This document shows, piece by piece, positions 1 through 6,719 of a stretch of 47,273 bases of DNA. The translations under genes and the position numbers were made by a program. The stretch's first letter is position 1; the number at the start of each line of letters is the position of its first letter. This DNA comes from Brevinematales bacterium. GTDB taxonomy: Bacteria > Spirochaetota > Brevinematia > Brevinematales > GWF1-51-8. Location: positions 1 through 47,273 of the forward strand of contig JABLXV010000020.1 of NCBI GenBank assembly GCA_013177895.1. The letters are read 5' to 3'. The notes under the pieces are model-generated. The model searched no databases and was not told where the DNA came from. It was given only the letters and a program-made list of their open reading frames with translations.

Positions 1-231
1 GTCGAACGCCTCGCGGTAACGCTCGAAGCTCACCGGGTGCGCGATAAAACGGTATCCCGACGGCTCCGCTCCATGCGCGGGGCTGTAATTCCCCCGCCCG
101 TTCACGGAGTAGAGTATCCTGCGCGGGTCGATATCCGCAAGCGGGATCACGGCAGGATTTGCCGCGTCGAAATCGACGACGAACAGGAAGGGTATCCCGT
201 CCCTGCCGAGACGGTTCATCTCTTCGAACAT
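1..231 (-). CDS. pabB: Aminodeoxychorismate synthase component I, N-terminal fragment
   Basis: This is the first 77 codons of a gene that runs off the left edge in frame. The translated start reads MFEEMNRLGRDGIPFLFVVDF, followed by a segment with ILYSVNGRGN, which is the usual opening of PabB-type chorismate-utilising enzymes that make 4-amino-4-deoxychorismate for folate synthesis in the cytoplasm. The ATG is preceded by a GAGGTG ribosome site. The catalytic chorismate-binding domain lies outside the window, so the identification rests on the N-terminus only; anthranilate synthase component I is the main alternative, but this opening is more typical of PabB. A terminator for the next gene on the same strand separates the two. 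Confidence 0.7.
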   Translation of the reverse strand, partial: MFEEMNRLGRDGIPFLFVVDFDAANPAVIPLADIDPRRILYSVNGRGNYSPAHGAEPSGYRFIAHPVSFERYREAFD

Positions 232-311
232 ATCGCACCTCAATCAGGGGAAATGATAACGATATTTCCGTCTTTTCGCAACTTCCGCGCGGGGGTAAAT
301 GCGGGATAAAT

Positions 312-343
312 AGAAAAGCGGGAAACGTTTTACCGCTTCCCGC
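312..343 (-). terminator. Rho-independent terminator after the small GAF gene
   Basis: On the minus strand a 10-bp stem (GCGGGAAGCG / CGTTTCCCGC, one G-U pair, loop of six) is followed by TTTTCTATTT. It lies about 22 bases past the stop codon of the GAF gene and before pabB. Confidence 0.8.
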
Positions 344-365
344 CCGCCTATTTTTAGGAGTGTTA

Positions 366-839
366 TCAGATCGATTCGAGGTTAGCTAAAGCCCTTGCGA
401 GCCGAAGCCCGGCTTTGTTTTCAACACTGGCGAGGTTGTGCACGAGCATCATCGCCATCCGGGAAATAAACTCCACCTTTTCAGGGGTAAAATTGTCCTT
501 AGCCGTGCTCTCGATATTGAACGTCCCTATGACCTTGCCCGCGATCATCATCGGAATACAAAGCTCCGCCTGCGCGTTATCGATACCCGCGATATACTGC
601 CCGTTATAATGCGAGAGGTCGTTGATCACCACGACGGTCTTTTCAACCGCGCAGCGTCCGCTCACGCCCTGGCCGAGGAATATCCGCAATGACGCTTCTT
701 CCCGTCCATACCCGAAATAGGCGGCGGTCTTCAGCTCGTCATCCTCAAGCTTACGGATGATGGCGTTCGAGATACCCAGCTTACCTTTAAGCTGGCCCAT
801 AATATCATTAAACGCGCTGTGAAAATCAGTGTTAGACAT
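366..839 (-). CDS. Stand-alone GAF-domain protein
   Basis: A 157-residue soluble protein that is essentially a single GAF domain. The fold's hallmarks are visible: ASLRIFLGQGVSGRCA in the middle, the VVINDL turn, then ELCIPMMIAGKVIGTFNIES on the last strands. GAF domains bind small ligands or act as redox or dimer sensors; the ligand cannot be read from the sequence. I start it at the ATG directly behind GGAGGCGTGAG rather than 15 codons upstream, where there is no ribosome site and where the coding region would run to within a few bases of the sigma-54 promoter. The free-standing GAF could be an fRMsr-type methionine sulfoxide reductase relative, but the conserved cysteine pattern of that group is not evident. 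A sigma-54 promoter upstream and a terminator downstream make it a single-gene transcript. Confidence 0.8.
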   Translation of the reverse strand: MSNTDFHSAFNDIMGQLKGKLGISNAIIRKLEDDELKTAAYFGYGREEASLRIFLGQGVSGRCAVEKTVVVINDLSHYNGQYIAGIDNAQAELCIPMMIAGKVIGTFNIESTAKDNFTPEKVEFISRMAMMLVHNLASVENKAGLRLARALANLESI

Positions 840-872
840 CTCACGCCTCCAAAGGTTTAGATATAATATATT

Positions 873-888
873 TGCAATAACCATGCCA
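873..888 (-). promoter_or_regulatory. Sigma-54 (-24/-12) promoter
   Basis: The minus strand reads TGGCATG GTTA TTGCA, matching the sigma-54 consensus TGGCAYG-N4-TTGCW at every position, with the GG and GC doublets 10 bases apart. Transcription would begin near 862, leaving a leader of about 23 bases that contains the GGAGG of the GAF gene. Three CACAT repeats at about 967-994 lie at a distance usual for an activator site. No other match was found upstream of genes in the window. Confidence 0.75.
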
Positions 889-1042
889 TCGTGGGAGGTT
901 TCTTTTTCTATACCGGGTTATGAGTTAGCGCTTGCCAGCGAAAAGGGAAATGATTATTATTTATTCATGTGACGATATGTGATTAATATATGTGCGGTCT
1001 AGTGATTACTTTACATACACCTATCGGATGATGCGCGCGGAT

Positions 1043-2803
1043 TTACGCGATGCGGATAGACAGGACGGTCATATCGTCCCACTGCGCGACACCGTTCGCC
1101 CATTCGTCTACCGAACGGATGATGGAATTGACGAGGGTGGCGGAGTTGGTGGACGCGTACTGCTTGACGACATGTTTCAGGCGGTCGAGCTCGAATTCCA
1201 GCCCCTGGTCGTTCACCGCCTCGGTCACGCCGTCGGTAAACGCGAACATGACGTCGCCCGACTTCAGCTGTATCTTACGGGTCTCGTAGGACTCGGACAT
1301 GGATATCCCGAGCGGGATTCCGCGGGTGCCAAGCAGGATGAACTGATTCTCGGCGGGACGGTACAGGTACTGCTGGTTATGCCCCGCGTTGGAATAGGCC
1401 ATTTCCATCGTGTCCATATCGATAATTCCGTAGAACAGGGTAGCGAACATACCGACATGGGAATCCTCGACCAGCATATTATTCGCGTACTCGAGGAGTT
1501 CATGGGGATGCTGGGTATAGTAGGAATATGCCTTGATAACGCTGCGGGAGATCGCCATAAATAGCGACGCGGGAAGCCCCTTACCGGATACGTCGCCGAC
1601 CACGAACCCCAGCTTATTCGGCGGAAGCTCGTAGAAGTCGTAGAAGTCCCCGCCCACGATCTCGGCGGATTTCATCCGGGCGAATATTGAAATATTTTTA
1701 TACGCCTTGAAATTGGACATGAGGAGGGAATTCTGGAGCATCCGCATAATCTCGAGCTCTTTAGTGAGCTTTTCATGCTCGATGCGCTCGATATAGTTCT
1801 TGTTGCTCTCGTATGCGCTGCCGACCTGGTTCGCGATCGTTTGCAGGGTTTTAATCATCGACCCGGTATAACGGATACCCTTCTTCGGCTCGGAGATATT
1901 GATAACCCCGATGGGGATATTTTTCGTCTTGATAGGCACCGAGATGAATGCGGCGTTATCGTAACGCAATTTTTTATTGCGGCCGTATCCCGAACGTTCG
2001 ATATCGTTGGAAAATATGATCTTTCCCATACTCACGGCCATCGACGATATCCGGTCGGTATTCAAATCGACGTTAATTTTCGCCATCAGCGCTTCCTCGA
2101 TACCGATCGCGCTCTCCACATAGAGTTTACCCGTCTGTTCGTCGACCAGCATGATGCTCACGCGCCCCGAATCGAACGCGCTTGCGAGGAGGGTGATGAT
2201 TTTACTGAACAGATCCTTCCGTTCGAATGTCTGGTTCGTCAGGTTGCTGATCTCGAACAGGTACTCGAGCTCGTCCGCCTTCTCCTGAATCCCCTTATAG
2301 AGTAACGCGTTCGATATAGCGATACCCGCCTGCACCCCGAACTCGTTCAGCAGGTCGCGGTCGTCCCTAGTGAACCCGGTGGGCTTGTTGGAATTGATGA
2401 CCTCCATCACGCCGATCACTTCCTCGTGCCGCACGAGAGGCACCGCGATCAGGCTGCGCGTGATAATCTGGGTCTCGTTGTCGACCCCTCGGTAGAAACG
2501 CTGGTCGTTCTGAGTATCGTTGACAATGATCGCCTCGCCGGTCTGGGCGACCGATCCCGCGATTCCCTTGTTCTTCGGGACTACGACATCATATAACGCT
2601 TCGGCGTTTTCGCTGAACGCCACCTCGAAATGAAGGTTGCCGGTTTCTTTATCGACCAGCAGGATAGACGCGCCTTCGGCGTCGATAAGCTGGGCGGCCG
2701 AGTTCGATATATCGAGCAGTACGGAACGCAGATCATTAATGGAGTTAATCTTACGGTTGATTTCGAGTATGGCCTGAAGCCCGGTGGGGTCTACAGAGGG
2801 CAT
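1043..2803 (-). CDS. GAF-GAF-SpoIIE-type PP2C phosphatase
   Basis: A 586-residue cytoplasmic signalling phosphatase. Residues about 10-165 and 190-335 are two GAF domains (the first ends SLIAVPLVRHEEVIGVMEV), a linker helix follows, and residues about 355-586 form a SpoIIE/RsbU-type PP2C domain. Its metal-binding motifs are all visible: EIVGGDFYDFY, VGDVSGKGLPASLFM, SNAGHNQQYLY, FAFTDGVTEAVN and WDDMTVL. Such enzymes dephosphorylate STAS anti-anti-sigma proteins in partner-switching cascades, and a STAS protein is encoded at 24631-24939; that they act together is only a guess. GGAG lies 7 bases before the ATG. It is the last gene of the run that begins with the DUF4921 gene, 73 bases after the iron-ADH homologue. 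Confidence 0.9.
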   Translation of the reverse strand: MPSVDPTGLQAILEINRKINSINDLRSVLLDISNSAAQLIDAEGASILLVDKETGNLHFEVAFSENAEALYDVVVPKNKGIAGSVAQTGEAIIVNDTQNDQRFYRGVDNETQIITRSLIAVPLVRHEEVIGVMEVINSNKPTGFTRDDRDLLNEFGVQAGIAISNALLYKGIQEKADELEYLFEISNLTNQTFERKDLFSKIITLLASAFDSGRVSIMLVDEQTGKLYVESAIGIEEALMAKINVDLNTDRISSMAVSMGKIIFSNDIERSGYGRNKKLRYDNAAFISVPIKTKNIPIGVINISEPKKGIRYTGSMIKTLQTIANQVGSAYESNKNYIERIEHEKLTKELEIMRMLQNSLLMSNFKAYKNISIFARMKSAEIVGGDFYDFYELPPNKLGFVVGDVSGKGLPASLFMAISRSVIKAYSYYTQHPHELLEYANNMLVEDSHVGMFATLFYGIIDMDTMEMAYSNAGHNQQYLYRPAENQFILLGTRGIPLGISMSESYETRKIQLKSGDVMFAFTDGVTEAVNDQGLEFELDRLKHVVKQYASTNSATLVNSIIRSVDEWANGVAQWDDMTVLSIRIA

Positions 2804-2876
2804 CTGTATTCTCCTTCACATTCACGCTATTTATATTCTAACGCCTTTTTTCGATAAACACAACCAAATCGGAGCA

Positions 2877-4022
2877 TTACATCGCGGCTTCGAGAATTTC
2901 GTTCAATTCGTTACGGCCGGCGGGACGCCCGAGGTAGGTCAGGAAGTCGTACTGCGCCGCGACCTTGGACACCTGATCGAGCAAGCCCTGATTGATATTA
3001 TGTTCCGACAGACGCGACGGTATCTTGAGGTCGATCATCATTCTCCGAATCGACTCGATCGACTTGATCGCGGCCTCGATAACCGTGATATCCGCCACTT
3101 TTTCACCGAGCGCGAGTCCGATCTGGATAAACTTGTTCGCCGCCGCCGTCAGGTTGAATTCCATGACATGCGGGAGGATCAGGGTAGAGCCGAGCGGCTG
3201 GGCGAAATTGCATACCGCGTCCAATCCCATCGCGCACGCCGCCGTCGTTCCGAGCGCCGAGGTGTAGATCGAGAGAGACGCGAGCAGAGTCCCCATACTC
3301 AGGTTACCCTTGATCTTGATATTCGCGGGCTCCAATGCCAGACGCTTGAGGTTGATGCTCAGGAATTCTATCGCCTTGAGGCTGAACGCGTCGGATAAGG
3401 GCGAGGCTTTCTTCGAGATATAGGCGTCGAACGCGTACGACAACCCCTCCATCGCGGAGAATATCACATCTTCGGTCGTGACTTCCTCGGTCAATCCGGG
3501 GTCGATAATCACCGCCTGCGCGCGGGAATCCTTATCGATATAGGGTTTTTTGATATTGTCGGTCTCGTCGATAATATAGGTCACCGGCATGATTCCCCAC
3601 GACACGGTCTGGAGGTAAGGCACTTCGATATAACGCACCTTCTTGACCCCGAACCGTTTATGGCTCTTATATTCTTCCTGCACCAGTTCCTGCGTGCTGA
3701 ACTGCGCGATAGCCTTAGCGACCGATAGGACGTTCTCCCCGCCCACCCCGATAATAACATCGGCGCGGGAGTTCTTCGCGATATTGACGCCTTCGAACAG
3801 GTCTTTCGTGTTCGCCCGCGTCGGTACCTCGTAGACAATTACCCCGTAGGCGTATCCTTCGATCGTTCTTTTCACTTTGTTCGTGATACCCATTTCCGTC
3901 GCTTTCTTTTCGGCGACCAGCACGACTTTTTCGCCGTTAGGCGTAGCGATTTCAGGAAGTCTCCCGATCGTGTCGTCTCCGTAGATAATCGAACTCGGTA
4001 TCTGAAATTCCAATACGGGCAT
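2877..4022 (-). CDS. Iron-ADH/glycerol-dehydrogenase-family protein lacking catalytic motifs
   Basis: 381 residues, the family's normal length, with its typical opening (LEFQIPSSIIYGDDTIGRLPEI) and the DPGLT and LILPHVMEFN landmarks. Every functional motif is altered. The nucleotide loop GGGSxxDxAK reads GGENVLSVAK (about 94-103); the GTGSE turn reads QTVSWG (about 138-143); the four metal ligands (Asp and three His in FucO-type enzymes) align with Glu192, Tyr196, Ala261 and Gln275. The protein is therefore unlikely to be a metal-dependent NAD(P) alcohol dehydrogenase. It may bind a ligand or a different cofactor, or act as a regulator. The gene lies 53 bases after the AEC transporter gene and 73 before the SpoIIE phosphatase gene, so it is probably co-transcribed with them. 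The alignment was done by eye. Confidence 0.75.
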   Translation of the reverse strand: MPVLEFQIPSSIIYGDDTIGRLPEIATPNGEKVVLVAEKKATEMGITNKVKRTIEGYAYGVIVYEVPTRANTKDLFEGVNIAKNSRADVIIGVGGENVLSVAKAIAQFSTQELVQEEYKSHKRFGVKKVRYIEVPYLQTVSWGIMPVTYIIDETDNIKKPYIDKDSRAQAVIIDPGLTEEVTTEDVIFSAMEGLSYAFDAYISKKASPLSDAFSLKAIEFLSINLKRLALEPANIKIKGNLSMGTLLASLSIYTSALGTTAACAMGLDAVCNFAQPLGSTLILPHVMEFNLTAAANKFIQIGLALGEKVADITVIEAAIKSIESIRRMMIDLKIPSRLSEHNINQGLLDQVSKVAAQYDFLTYLGRPAGRNELNEILEAAM

Positions 4023-4075
4023 GAAGTTCTCCTGTGCGGAATACCGATTCTAGTATCGGAATATTTGGGATAAAA

Positions 4076-4978
4076 TTAAAGAAGTAAATAGATTAATACG
4101 CTCAAACTGATAAAACTGAGGATTGTCGAGACAAAAACGATGCTGCTGGCGAGTTCCGTATCGCTGTCGTAGTGAGACGCGAGGATCGAGCAGTACACCG
4201 CCGGGGGCATCGCGATCTGGAGCATCGTCGATTTCAGGTCGAGCCCCTGCAGTCCCATCAGCACCAGCGGGAAATACGCCGCGGCGGGAATAACCAGGAG
4301 TTTGATCGCCGACGCGGTCAGTACCAGCGGGAGCCGTTCGACTTTCCTGATGCGCGACAGGTTAAACCCGAGCTGTAGCAGGTTGAGCGGTATCGCGGAA
4401 AGCCCGATCATTTCGATCGGCTTGAATACCGGGTCGGGCAGTTGTATCTGGAAATAGTTGACCGCCAGCCCCGCGACCAGCACATAGAAGAACGGCATCT
4501 TGAGCGACCCCAGGAGCGCCTGCCGCAGATCGGACTTATCCGCCGCCGCGACAATCACTCCCACCGTATTCGTATAGAACGAGTAGATCACGAGGAGAAC
4601 GCTCGCCACAAGGAGCGCCTGGTCTCCGAACGCGTACTGGTTGATCGGCAGGCCGAAGTTCCCCGAGTTGGACAACATGAGCGTCAGGATCAGCACCACC
4701 CGCGTGGACTTGTCCAGCTTGAAAATCCTGCCCGCGAGCTCCACGAGCACGATTATCAGCACCGATATGACGGTGATCGCGATGAGCATTTTCAGGGTAG
4801 TGATTTCGAACAGGTTCTTGTACTTATAAATCGACTGGAATATCAGCGCGGGGGTGAGGAGATATAACGACAGTGTGGATAATGTTTTAACCTCGAACTT
4901 AAAGAACCTTCCGGCAATATACCCGAGCGCCAGCACGATCAGTACCGGCACCATGACCGAATAGAAAACCTGTATCAT
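4076..4978 (-). CDS. AEC-family (auxin efflux carrier-like) transporter
   Basis: A 300-residue inner-membrane protein with about ten hydrophobic segments and the family's landmarks: an N-terminal VLALGYIAGRFF, the SNSGNFGLPI motif on the fourth helix, and a C-terminal half with LQIAMPPAVYCSIL. AEC carriers in bacteria export or exchange small organic acids or amino acids; the substrate is not readable. The start codon overlaps the stop of the preceding DUF4921 gene as ATGA, which indicates translational coupling; an upstream in-frame extension would lie inside that gene and is not credible. The coupling hints that the carrier moves the substrate or product of the DUF4921 protein. Confidence 0.85.
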   Translation of the reverse strand: MIQVFYSVMVPVLIVLALGYIAGRFFKFEVKTLSTLSLYLLTPALIFQSIYKYKNLFEITTLKMLIAITVISVLIIVLVELAGRIFKLDKSTRVVLILTLMLSNSGNFGLPINQYAFGDQALLVASVLLVIYSFYTNTVGVIVAAADKSDLRQALLGSLKMPFFYVLVAGLAVNYFQIQLPDPVFKPIEMIGLSAIPLNLLQLGFNLSRIRKVERLPLVLTASAIKLLVIPAAAYFPLVLMGLQGLDLKSTMLQIAMPPAVYCSILASHYDSDTELASSIVFVSTILSFISLSVLIYLLL

Positions 4979-6324
4979 GCACGGCCTTCGTAGCTGATAT
5001 TCTTGAGCATACCCTTGTAATACTTGAGCGGGTTCGGCGACCGCCGGACCTCGTTGCCGATACGGATACTCCCCGCGATCAGGCCGTCGATCTTCCTCTG
5101 CGCGAGCGCCTCGGTGAGGTCGCGGCACAGTTTATCGGGACTGATCGGATTGATATATATCTTGGTGTTCCCCTCGAACCCGGCGGGATTGTGCAGGCGC
5201 AGTTTGATCAGGATATGCCATGGCGCGGGATAGATCGTATCGAACGGCGCGAAGAACCATTCCTCGTTACAGGTGGTCTGACTGGTCAACGCGCTATGGA
5301 TCGCATGCACGAGGTCGCTCATCCCGCGTATCTCCTCCTCGGTGTGCTCGAACGGGCGGCTATGCTCGCTCTTCGAGTAGACCGCGACTGTCGGGAAACG
5401 GTGCCCGATCTCGGTAAACGCCATCGCGTGGTCGTTCTCCGCAATCAGGAGCGAGTTGTATATCGCGAAATTCGCCGCGAGCTCATTATAAAGGTTCGGG
5501 TTCGTTTTGAGCGAGTCGATCTCCCCGGTCATCTGCACGCCCCATTCGTCGAGGCCGACGAGCTGTTTATGCAGGTGGTCGAACGACGCGCCAGCGGGCT
5601 TCAGCCAGTTCTGGAAGACGCTGATATAACGGACATAGGGATTCTGCTGGTAGATATCGACCAGCGTATCGACCGCGAGGCGGATATAACGGTAATGCTC
5701 GTCGGGGGTGAGCGACCCGGATGAGCAAAGCTCATGGGTATGCTTTGCGCCGGGCACGAAATGCTTCCGGCCGATCAGGAGCTCGTGGCATCCCCCGAAG
5801 AACGGTTCGGCGCGCTGGAGCCGTTCCTCCTCGTCCATCGCGTCAAAATCCGCCCCGATCATCCGCATCTTCAGCCCGAGGACGTTCATAATATGATCGT
5901 AGCCCGCCTTCGATCCGAGGTAATCCTCCTGCCATTTCCGGCAGGCATCGGACATCGTGTAATTATAGTTCATCCGCCAGTAATCGTAGGTCACTATCTC
6001 GAAAAGGTTGCCGACCCTGCGGAATTCCGCGTACTCACGCCCCAGTTTCTCCGGCGCGATAAATCGCTGGCGTTTCCACACCCCGTTTTTATCGACAAAG
6101 TCGCGGTTCTTTTCCGGCGGGGTAAACACGTAATTGGTCTCGCAGAAATGGCAATAATCCTCGGGGTCCCGGAGTTCGAGCGGTTCCGGGGTATGCGGGA
6201 CGGTATTGATCGTGGGCTTGCGCCCGCGCTCCTCCACGCACCATACCTCGGTGTTGCTGAACGGGTTGATCTGCTTGATAGTGCCGTCGGGCATCTTATG
6301 GTAATATTTCTCATAGAACGCCAT
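4975..6324 (-). CDS. DUF4921 family protein, galactose-1-phosphate uridylyltransferase/HIT-like
   Basis: 449 residues, cytoplasmic. Near the N-terminus C58-x-x-C61 (YCHFCETNY) resembles the zinc site of GalT; about residues 250-254 read HLHKQ in SFDHLHKQLVG, the position of the nucleotidylated histidine motif (HPHGQ) of GalT and of the HIT-fold relatives. These features place it in the GalT-like group known as DUF4921, whose reaction I do not know; transfer of a nucleotide to or from a sugar phosphate, or phosphorolysis of a nucleotide, would fit the fold. It is the first gene of a run with an AEC carrier, an iron-ADH homologue and a SpoIIE phosphatase, has its own promoter, and starts behind GGAGG. 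Confidence 0.8.
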   Translation of the reverse strand: MAFYEKYYHKMPDGTIKQINPFSNTEVWCVEERGRKPTINTVPHTPEPLELRDPEDYCHFCETNYVFTPPEKNRDFVDKNGVWKRQRFIAPEKLGREYAEFRRVGNLFEIVTYDYWRMNYNYTMSDACRKWQEDYLGSKAGYDHIMNVLGLKMRMIGADFDAMDEEERLQRAEPFFGGCHELLIGRKHFVPGAKHTHELCSSGSLTPDEHYRYIRLAVDTLVDIYQQNPYVRYISVFQNWLKPAGASFDHLHKQLVGLDEWGVQMTGEIDSLKTNPNLYNELAANFAIYNSLLIAENDHAMAFTEIGHRFPTVAVYSKSEHSRPFEHTEEEIRGMSDLVHAIHSALTSQTTCNEEWFFAPFDTIYPAPWHILIKLRLHNPAGFEGNTKIYINPISPDKLCRDLTEALAQRKIDGLIAGSIRIGNEVRRSPNPLKYYKGMLKNISYEGRA

Positions 6325-6355
6325 GAATCCTCCGTGGGCGGGCGTATTCGGGTGT

Positions 6356-6384
6356 ATTTTATCCGGTTACCGCGGAAAAATCAA
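6356..6384 (-). promoter_or_regulatory. Sigma-70 promoter of the DUF4921 operon
   Basis: On the minus strand TTGATT, 17 bases, TAAAAT, about 32 bases upstream of the start codon. Confidence 0.6.
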
Positions 6385-6540
6385 GTACTGCGTACGGCTA
6401 ATTCCATTACGTAAAATGGTAACATATCAACCTTCAGCCTGCGACAATAGTAAGCACAACAAATCCGGCCGTTGAACATGTACTGCGTGTACTGCGTACA
6501 CTAATCCCGATATTCACTGTTTCTTTTTTTTCTACATAGC

Positions 6541-6589
6541 GCCCGTGATGAGGGAGCGCGATTCCATCAAATCACGGGCTATCTTTTTG
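6541..6589 (+). other. Hairpin followed by a T-run
   Basis: gcccgtgat at 6541-6549 pairs with atcacgggc at 6571-6579, and tatcttttt follows. It is shaped like a plus-strand terminator, yet both neighbouring genes lie on the minus strand, so what it would terminate is unclear. The right arm is part of the duplicated segment. Confidence 0.4.
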
Positions 6590-6718
6590 TACCTAGAACG
6601 CGCCTCATATCGAAACTACGGTGCGCAGTAACCACGTTCCGGTATACATTCCCGCTATCATCACGGGCTATCTTTTTCTACCCAGAACACGGTTCATATC
6701 GGGAATAGGGTGCGAAGC
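6571..6718. repeat. Imperfect direct duplication, period about 89 bases
   Basis: atcacgggctatctttttgt at 6571 recurs as atcacgggctatctttttct at 6660. Similarity continues through (cc)agaac, catatcg and ggtgcg(c/a)ag for about 60 bases. The second copy runs up to the stop codon of the sensor kinase, so the unit looks like a duplicated 3' flank. Confidence 0.6.
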
Positions 6719-6719
6719 A

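Larger units (their letters stand above)
6325..6719. other. Intergenic region with promoter and a duplicated segment
   Basis: Nearly 400 bases without a gene. The left part holds the promoter of the DUF4921 gene. The middle has short tactgcgt(g/a) repetitions around 6477-6502. The right part has two diverged copies of a roughly 60-base unit, one of them ending at the stop codon of the sensor kinase. No tRNA or small open frame was found. Confidence 0.6.

Noticed and set aside
37-309. Plus-strand open frame of 90 codons at the left edge
   Set aside because: It is the shadow of the pabB start on the minus strand, lacks a ribosome site and runs through a non-coding spacer.
966-1042. Short repeats before the SpoIIE gene end considered as a CRISPR remnant
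   Set aside because: Only three 5- to 6-base units with spacing of 10-12 bases; far too short for repeats and spacers.
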